The notes beneath the pieces are model-generated. The model was not told the origin of the DNA. It saw nothing but the letters and a program-made list of their open reading frames with translations, and did no database searches. From contig CAVRQQ010000027.1 in the NCBI GenBank assembly GCA_963723355.1, positions 59,147-123,146 of the forward strand: 64,000 nt of DNA. The letters run 5' to 3'. The position numbers and the translations under genes are program-made. The DNA comes from JAFDBW01 sp963723355. GTDB lineage: Bacteria > Desulfobacterota > Desulfuromonadia > Desulfuromonadales > BM103. Shown piece after piece: positions 60,677-64,000 of this stretch; within the stretch, counting starts at the first letter, position 1; each line of letters begins with the position of its first letter.

Positions 60677-61453
60677 ATGAAGAGGCGTGATTTTCTGAAA
60701 AACACAATGGTAGTTATCGCCGGCGCCTCGGTTCCCCTCTCGGCTCTTGAATTCATTGATCCGAAAGAGGTCCTGGCCGCCAATCCGCAACTCCACTGGG
60801 CATTCTTGATCAACACCTACACCTGCGTTGGCTGCGGTTTCTGCGTTAAAGCATGCAAAACGGAAAACGATGTGCCCTTCGAAGCTAATGTCAGCCGCAC
60901 ATGGGTTGAACGCTACGTCTACACCAAAGACGATCGTCGTTATGTCGACAGCCCGAAGTCTGCCCTATACGGCTTCACCGAATCAAAGATTGATCTTGGC
61001 CCCGCACTGGGATTCAAGGAAATTGACCCGGACAATGTTGGCAAAGCTTTCTTTGTACCAAAGCTCTGCAACCACTGCGAGACACCAGCTTGTACTCAAG
61101 TCTGTCCGGTTGGGGCAACCTACAAAACCGACGATGGCGTCGTCCTGGTCGACCGCTCATGGTGTATTGGTTGTGGCTACTGCGTCATGGCCTGCCCCTA
61201 CGGTGCCCGCTATTTTCACCCAGTCGAAAATGTGGTAGATAAATGTACCTTCTGTTACCACCGCATCACCAAGGGCCTGGAAACGGCCTGCGTCAATGCC
61301 TGCCCGTTCGGTGCGCGCAAAATGTGCAACATCAGGGACATCAATGACCCGGTCACGCAGATCATCCTTAATGGTCGCGTCGGCGTCTTGAAGGACGATT
61401 TTGGTACCAATCCCCAGGCCTTCTATATCGGCCTCGCCTCGGAGGTGCGCTAA
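60677..61453 (+). CDS. HybA-like four-cluster ferredoxin subunit (module 2)
   Basis: A 258-residue protein with a Tat signal (MKRRDFLKNTMVVIAGAS) and four [4Fe-4S] groups: CVGCGFCVKAC, CNHCETPACTQVC, CIGCGYCVMAC and CTFC with CVNAC. It is compact, without the C-terminal anchor. It lies 2 bases after the cytochrome gene and 2 before the NrfD gene, so the three are translated as one unit. Periplasmic side electron carrier. Confidence 0.95.
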   Translation: MKRRDFLKNTMVVIAGASVPLSALEFIDPKEVLAANPQLHWAFLINTYTCVGCGFCVKACKTENDVPFEANVSRTWVERYVYTKDDRRYVDSPKSALYGFTESKIDLGPALGFKEIDPDNVGKAFFVPKLCNHCETPACTQVCPVGATYKTDDGVVLVDRSWCIGCGYCVMACPYGARYFHPVENVVDKCTFCYHRITKGLETACVNACPFGARKMCNIRDINDPVTQIILNGRVGVLKDDFGTNPQAFYIGLASEVR

Positions 61454-61455
61454 TC

Positions 61456-62739
61456 ATGGTTGAACACGCTATGCACGTTCACGGAGAGCTTTGGACCGTC
61501 AAGGAACTCTTTGTTCTGCCCAACGAATATATCTACTGGTCGATCCAGATCGTCATGTATCCTTTTATGACGGGTCTAGTAGCCGGTGCCTTTGTCCTTT
61601 CGTCCCTCTACCACGTGTTCGGGGTCAAACAGCTTAAAGAGATAGCTCGCTTTTCGCTGGTCTTCTCTTTTGCCTTGCTGCCGGTCGCAATGATGCCGTT
61701 GCTGATGCATTTAGCGCAACCTTTACGTGGCATTCACGTTATGATGACACCTCATTTCACCTCGGCGATTTCTGCCTTCGGTATCGTCTTTATGACTTAC
61801 GCCTTCATTGTCGCCTCGGAAATCTGGTTTGAATATCGCAAGTATTTTGTTCTGACGACTCAGGCCCTTGCAGCCCAACCAGACAAGGGAACTATTGATA
61901 CTCTGCGCATGCATATGTTTAAAGTGCTGACCCTTGGCGCAATGGACATCAGTAACGAGGCCATCCAAAAAGACCACAATGCAGTCAAAAAACTGGCGAC
62001 ACTCGGTATCCCGGTTGCCTGCTTCCTGCACGGCTATGCCGGCTTCATCTTCGGCTCGGTCAAGGCCAACGCTCTCTGGATGACCCCACTGATGCCTGTC
62101 ATCTTTATTTGCTCGGCAGTTGTTTCCGGAATCGCGCTCTGCATACTTTGCTACGTCGTGACCATGGAGCTGCGCAAGTTCATGGCCAAGCGCAAGATGA
62201 GTCGCTGGAGCAGGGATCCAGACGCCCCGACCGTCGAGCAACTGGAGTCCGCTGAAAAACAGGAAATCTCGATTGCATCTAACTACCTGCTTTATTTCAT
62301 GATTGCCGCTATCACTTTGGAAATTCTCGACCTGATCTTCCGCGGCTACACGCAGATGAAGTCGTGGGATATTTTACGCGAAGTCATCATGGAGCGAGAC
62401 TTCAACAAGATCTTCATTATGCAGTATACAATTGGCAACGCACTGCCCTTTTTGCTAATGGTGCTCCCCGGTCGAACTGTACGTCGAACCACCCTCGCTA
62501 CCATTCTCGTCATCTTTGGCGTGTTCATGATGCGCTGGAATGTTGTTATCGGCGGGCAGGCGTTCTCCTTAAGTTTTTCCGGCTTCATGCATTATCATCT
62601 GCCGTTCCTGCCGACCAGTTGGGAAACCTTCCGCGAAGGTTTTTTCGGTGCCGCATCAGTCATGGTCACACCTTTTGTAATCTTCTGGTTCCTGAACAAG
62701 ATCGTTCCTGCGTTCCTGAAGGAAGAAGAGGTTCACTGA
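61456..62739 (+). CDS. NrfD-type quinone-interacting membrane subunit (module 2)
   Basis: A 427-residue membrane protein of the NrfD family with about ten helices: MTGLVAGAFVLSSLYHVF, HLAQPLRGIHVMMTPHF, GIPVACFLHGYAGFIFGSVKA (shown in two overlapping parts GIPVACFLHGYAG and FIFGSVKA) and MRWNVVIGGQAFSLSF. It is distinct from the module 1 copy, so the two triplets are not a recent duplication. Last gene of the six-gene operon, followed by a strong terminator. Confidence 0.93.
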   Translation: MVEHAMHVHGELWTVKELFVLPNEYIYWSIQIVMYPFMTGLVAGAFVLSSLYHVFGVKQLKEIARFSLVFSFALLPVAMMPLLMHLAQPLRGIHVMMTPHFTSAISAFGIVFMTYAFIVASEIWFEYRKYFVLTTQALAAQPDKGTIDTLRMHMFKVLTLGAMDISNEAIQKDHNAVKKLATLGIPVACFLHGYAGFIFGSVKANALWMTPLMPVIFICSAVVSGIALCILCYVVTMELRKFMAKRKMSRWSRDPDAPTVEQLESAEKQEISIASNYLLYFMIAAITLEILDLIFRGYTQMKSWDILREVIMERDFNKIFIMQYTIGNALPFLLMVLPGRTVRRTTLATILVIFGVFMMRWNVVIGGQAFSLSFSGFMHYHLPFLPTSWETFREGFFGAASVMVTPFVIFWFLNKIVPAFLKEEEVH

Positions 62740-62764
62740 AAACAATTCTAGAATATAAAGCTAT

Positions 62765-62800
62765 AAAGGCCGCCCTTGATTGAGGGCGGCCTTTGTTTTG
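62765..62800 (+). terminator. Terminator of the six-gene oxidoreductase operon
   Basis: Stem AAAGGCCGCCCT with AGGGCGGCCTTT, 6-base loop, then GTTTTG. Confidence 0.92.
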
Positions 62801-62807
62801 TAACTTA

Positions 62808-62837
62808 AAAGGGGATCGAAAGCTTTCGGTCCCCTTG
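62808..62837 (-). terminator. Terminator of the small-protein operon
   Basis: A near-perfect stem (AAGGGGATCGAAAG with CTTTCGGTCCCCTT) and a tiny loop; on the minus strand it is followed by TTAAGTTACAAAAC, so it serves the 48-aa genes, perhaps in concert with the preceding hairpin. Confidence 0.65.
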
Positions 62838-62866
62838 TTGTCTTTAAATTTTAGTTGAGCAGTTTC

Positions 62867-63013
62867 TTAGTTGAACATCTTGGCGCCCAGGTAGGACAGT
62901 GCCGGCCATGCGATCAGGACTGCCGAGATGAAAGCGAAGACGCCCAGGATACCCATAACGGCGATCGTGTAACTGGCTTTGACGGAATTGATAATGTTGG
63001 CTGCGCTATTCAT
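62867..63013 (-). CDS. 48-aa single-helix membrane protein, paralogue 2
   Basis: A short frame too small for usual gene calls, with GGAGAAAC before the ATG. The product starts MNSAANIINSVKASYTIAV and continues MGILGVFAFISAVLIAWPAL, ending SYLGAKMFN: one long helix with a polar N-terminus. It shares GVFAFISAVLIAWPAL with the upstream gene at 63069-63215 letter for letter. It follows that gene by 55 bases. No family known to me; it lies at the end of the cytochrome/NrfD cluster. Confidence 0.8.
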   Translation of the reverse strand: MNSAANIINSVKASYTIAVMGILGVFAFISAVLIAWPALSYLGAKMFN

Positions 63014-63068
63014 GATGTTTCTCCTATAGGTGTCGTTCGCTTAAAGTTGCGAGGTTAATAGTTAAGGT

Positions 63069-63215
63069 TTAGTTAAAAAGTTTCGAGCCGATGTAAGCGA
63101 GTGCCGGCCATGCGATCAGGACTGCAGAGATGAAGGCGAACACGCCGAGAGCGGCAATAACGAGGACCAGGTAAGAACTTTTTACGGTATCCATAAAGCG
63201 GCTTTGAGTTTTCAT
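63069..63215 (-). CDS. 48-aa single-helix membrane protein, paralogue 1
   Basis: AAAAAGGAGAAC precedes the ATG. The product is MKTQSRFMDTVKSSYLVLVI, then AALGVFAFISAVLIAWPAL, then AYIGSKLFN, 48 residues, the same length as its paralogue. The helix core is identical between them while the N-termini differ, which points to selection on the membrane part. First gene of a two-gene minus-strand operon. May be a small subunit or assembly factor of a respiratory complex; this is inference from position only. Confidence 0.8.
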   Translation of the reverse strand: MKTQSRFMDTVKSSYLVLVIAALGVFAFISAVLIAWPALAYIGSKLFN

Positions 63216-63259
63216 GATGTTCTCCTTTTTGTTTTTGTTTTCGATTGATCTTGATTAGA

Positions 63260-63288
63260 GTTTTAACATTAGAAAATATTCATGTCAA
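63260..63288 (-). promoter_or_regulatory. Sigma70-type promoter of the 48-aa gene pair
   Basis: Minus strand: perfect TTGACA, 17-base spacer, TAAAAC, about 45-70 bases before the first ATG. Confidence 0.5.
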
Positions 63289-63329
63289 GCATAAAAGTTA
63301 AAAAAAATTCATGTTTTTTAAGAAAACCC

Positions 63330-63365
63330 TAACTGCGCTTTTTTGCTTGTTTTTTTTAGCGCAGT
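63330..63365. other. Inverted repeat with T-rich loop
   Basis: AACTGCGCT and AGCGCAGTT separated by an 18-base loop made mostly of T. It lies between the divergent 48-aa genes and the last cytochrome gene. The long loop argues against a terminator and suggests an operator or cruciform. Confidence 0.4.
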
Positions 63366-63483
63366 TTGATAAAAAAACCCCAATTAATCTTTCTTAAACT
63401 TACGACTGGTTTTCTGAATTTTATTTTTTTACCTGCCTGATTAACAAACCGTCCGCATTTTTCGCGACCAACAGGAGTGCTTC

Positions 63484-64000
63484 ATGGGACAATTCGATAT
63501 AGTCAAGGACTTCTTCCTTGGCATCAGCCGCAGCCGCGTTTCCCTGATCGGCGGGATGATCGTAACGATCACCACCCCTTTCCTGCTCGCAGACATGCTG
63601 GCCGACACCGTCTGGCACATAAAGAACCCTTACTTCGGTGCAGCCGTCTACCTGGCGCTCGGACCATTCTTCCTCGGTGGCCTGGCGATGATCTTTATCG
63701 GTGCCTTTTTCTTTCGTGGCGACCGGGACGTGCACCTGTTCACCCTTCAATATCTGCGTGAATATTTCACCGAACCGGAACTGTTCGGCCGATCTGCGTA
63801 AGAAACGTCTTCCTGATTGTATTGCTCACTTCGGTCAACTTCGCCGTTTTCAGCATGTTCCTCTACCGTGCCTACCACTACATGGAATCAACCCAGTTCT
63901 GCGGTCAGTTCTGTCACACGGTCATGAACCCCGAGCACACGGCCTACGAGAACTCGCCCCATTCGCGGGTCTCCTGTGTCGAATGTCACATCGGTGCCGG
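63484..64000 (+). CDS. NapC/NirT-type multiheme cytochrome with extra N-terminal helices (partial, one frame break)
   Basis: The frame from ATG 63484 (CAGGAGTG upstream) gives two helices (LIGGMIVTITTPFLLADML and AVYLALGPFFLGGLAMIFIG) and ends at 63801. Shifting by one base near 63795 continues as RNVFLIVLLTSVNFAVFSMF, a third helix, then FCGQFCHTVMNPEHTAYENS (a CX3CH heme site) and CVECHIGAG, where the window ends. The CGxxCHTVM...SPH pattern is that of NapC/NirT-related quinol-oxidising cytochromes in Geobacter relatives. The remaining hemes lie beyond the window. Confidence 0.82.

Noticed and set aside
1..64000. CRISPR array, tRNA, rRNA, insertion sequence or prophage
   Set aside because: No regularly spaced identical repeats, tRNA-like folds, transposase genes or terminal inverted repeats were seen. 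The only clear tandem repeat is the 291-bp duplication.

Overview
The window looks like a chromosomal segment from a marine or sediment member of the Desulfuromonadales (Geobacter/Desulfuromonas/Geopsychrobacter-like). The main clues are an unusually dense set of multiheme c-type cytochromes, including a 9-heme cytochrome fused to a membrane cytochrome b (CbcL-type), a NapC/NirT-type multiheme cytochrome, three cytochrome/ferredoxin/NrfD quinone-oxidoreductase modules, a heme-motif sensor kinase with a sigma54 activator, and F0 ATP synthase genes standing apart from F1. I see no rRNA, tRNA, CRISPR array or insertion sequence.

Layout. 1-1.1 kb: tail of dtd, darP and a small secreted-protein gene. 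1.1-2.3 kb: trxA and a SIS-domain gene with opposed promoters. 2.6-7.6 kb: haem biosynthesis operon ccsA-like/hemA/hemC/hemD/hemB, then an M16 peptidase. 9.1-10.7 kb: copper-delivery operon (DsrE-like, PCuAC, Sco). 11.1-20.8 kb: the most novel block, a long co-directional operon coding for a secreted low-complexity protein, a lipoprotein, a TPR membrane protein, a PEGA/formylglycine-enzyme-like membrane protein, a small secreted protein, an ExbB/TolQ-type channel subunit and two von Willebrand A (vWA) proteins, each starting with an ExbD-like transmembrane helix. Its 5' end carries a 291-bp tandem duplication whose first copy is dead. 20.9-27.7 kb: housekeeping and unknown genes (cobO, LysE exporter, cysteine-synthase-like, glutamine amidotransferase, thyX, patatin).

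27.7-36.8 kb, minus strand: a histidine kinase and NtrC-type regulator lie directly upstream of a probable sigma54-driven operon with two small paralogous membrane proteins, a receiver-like protein lacking its phospho-acceptor, a 55-aa membrane protein, a 5-heme cytochrome, a HybA-like ferredoxin, an NrfD-like membrane subunit and a heme-motif HAMP sensor. 37-45.5 kb, minus strand: chemoreceptor, PhnP-like hydrolase, a 612-aa unknown, EF-G and malic enzyme. 46-50.7 kb: TPR protein, DEAD-box helicase, S4 protein and F0 genes. 51.3-62.7 kb: CbcL-like and NapC-like cytochromes, a broken DUF2339-type membrane protein on the minus strand, and a six-gene operon of two tandem cytochrome/ferredoxin/NrfD modules. 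62.9-63.2 kb: two paralogous 48-aa single-helix proteins. The end is cut inside another NapC-type cytochrome.

How it fits together: haem synthesis and copper delivery supply cofactors; the quinone oxidoreductases pass electrons from the menaquinone pool to periplasmic cytochromes; ATP synthase uses the resulting gradient; the two-component system and shared palindromic upstream motifs probably tune the oxidoreductases to redox state.

Caution: about 20 single-base frame breaks occur in otherwise intact, recognisable genes, many in homopolymers. I read these as sequencing indels and give full gene spans across them. They are listed in the features and findings.
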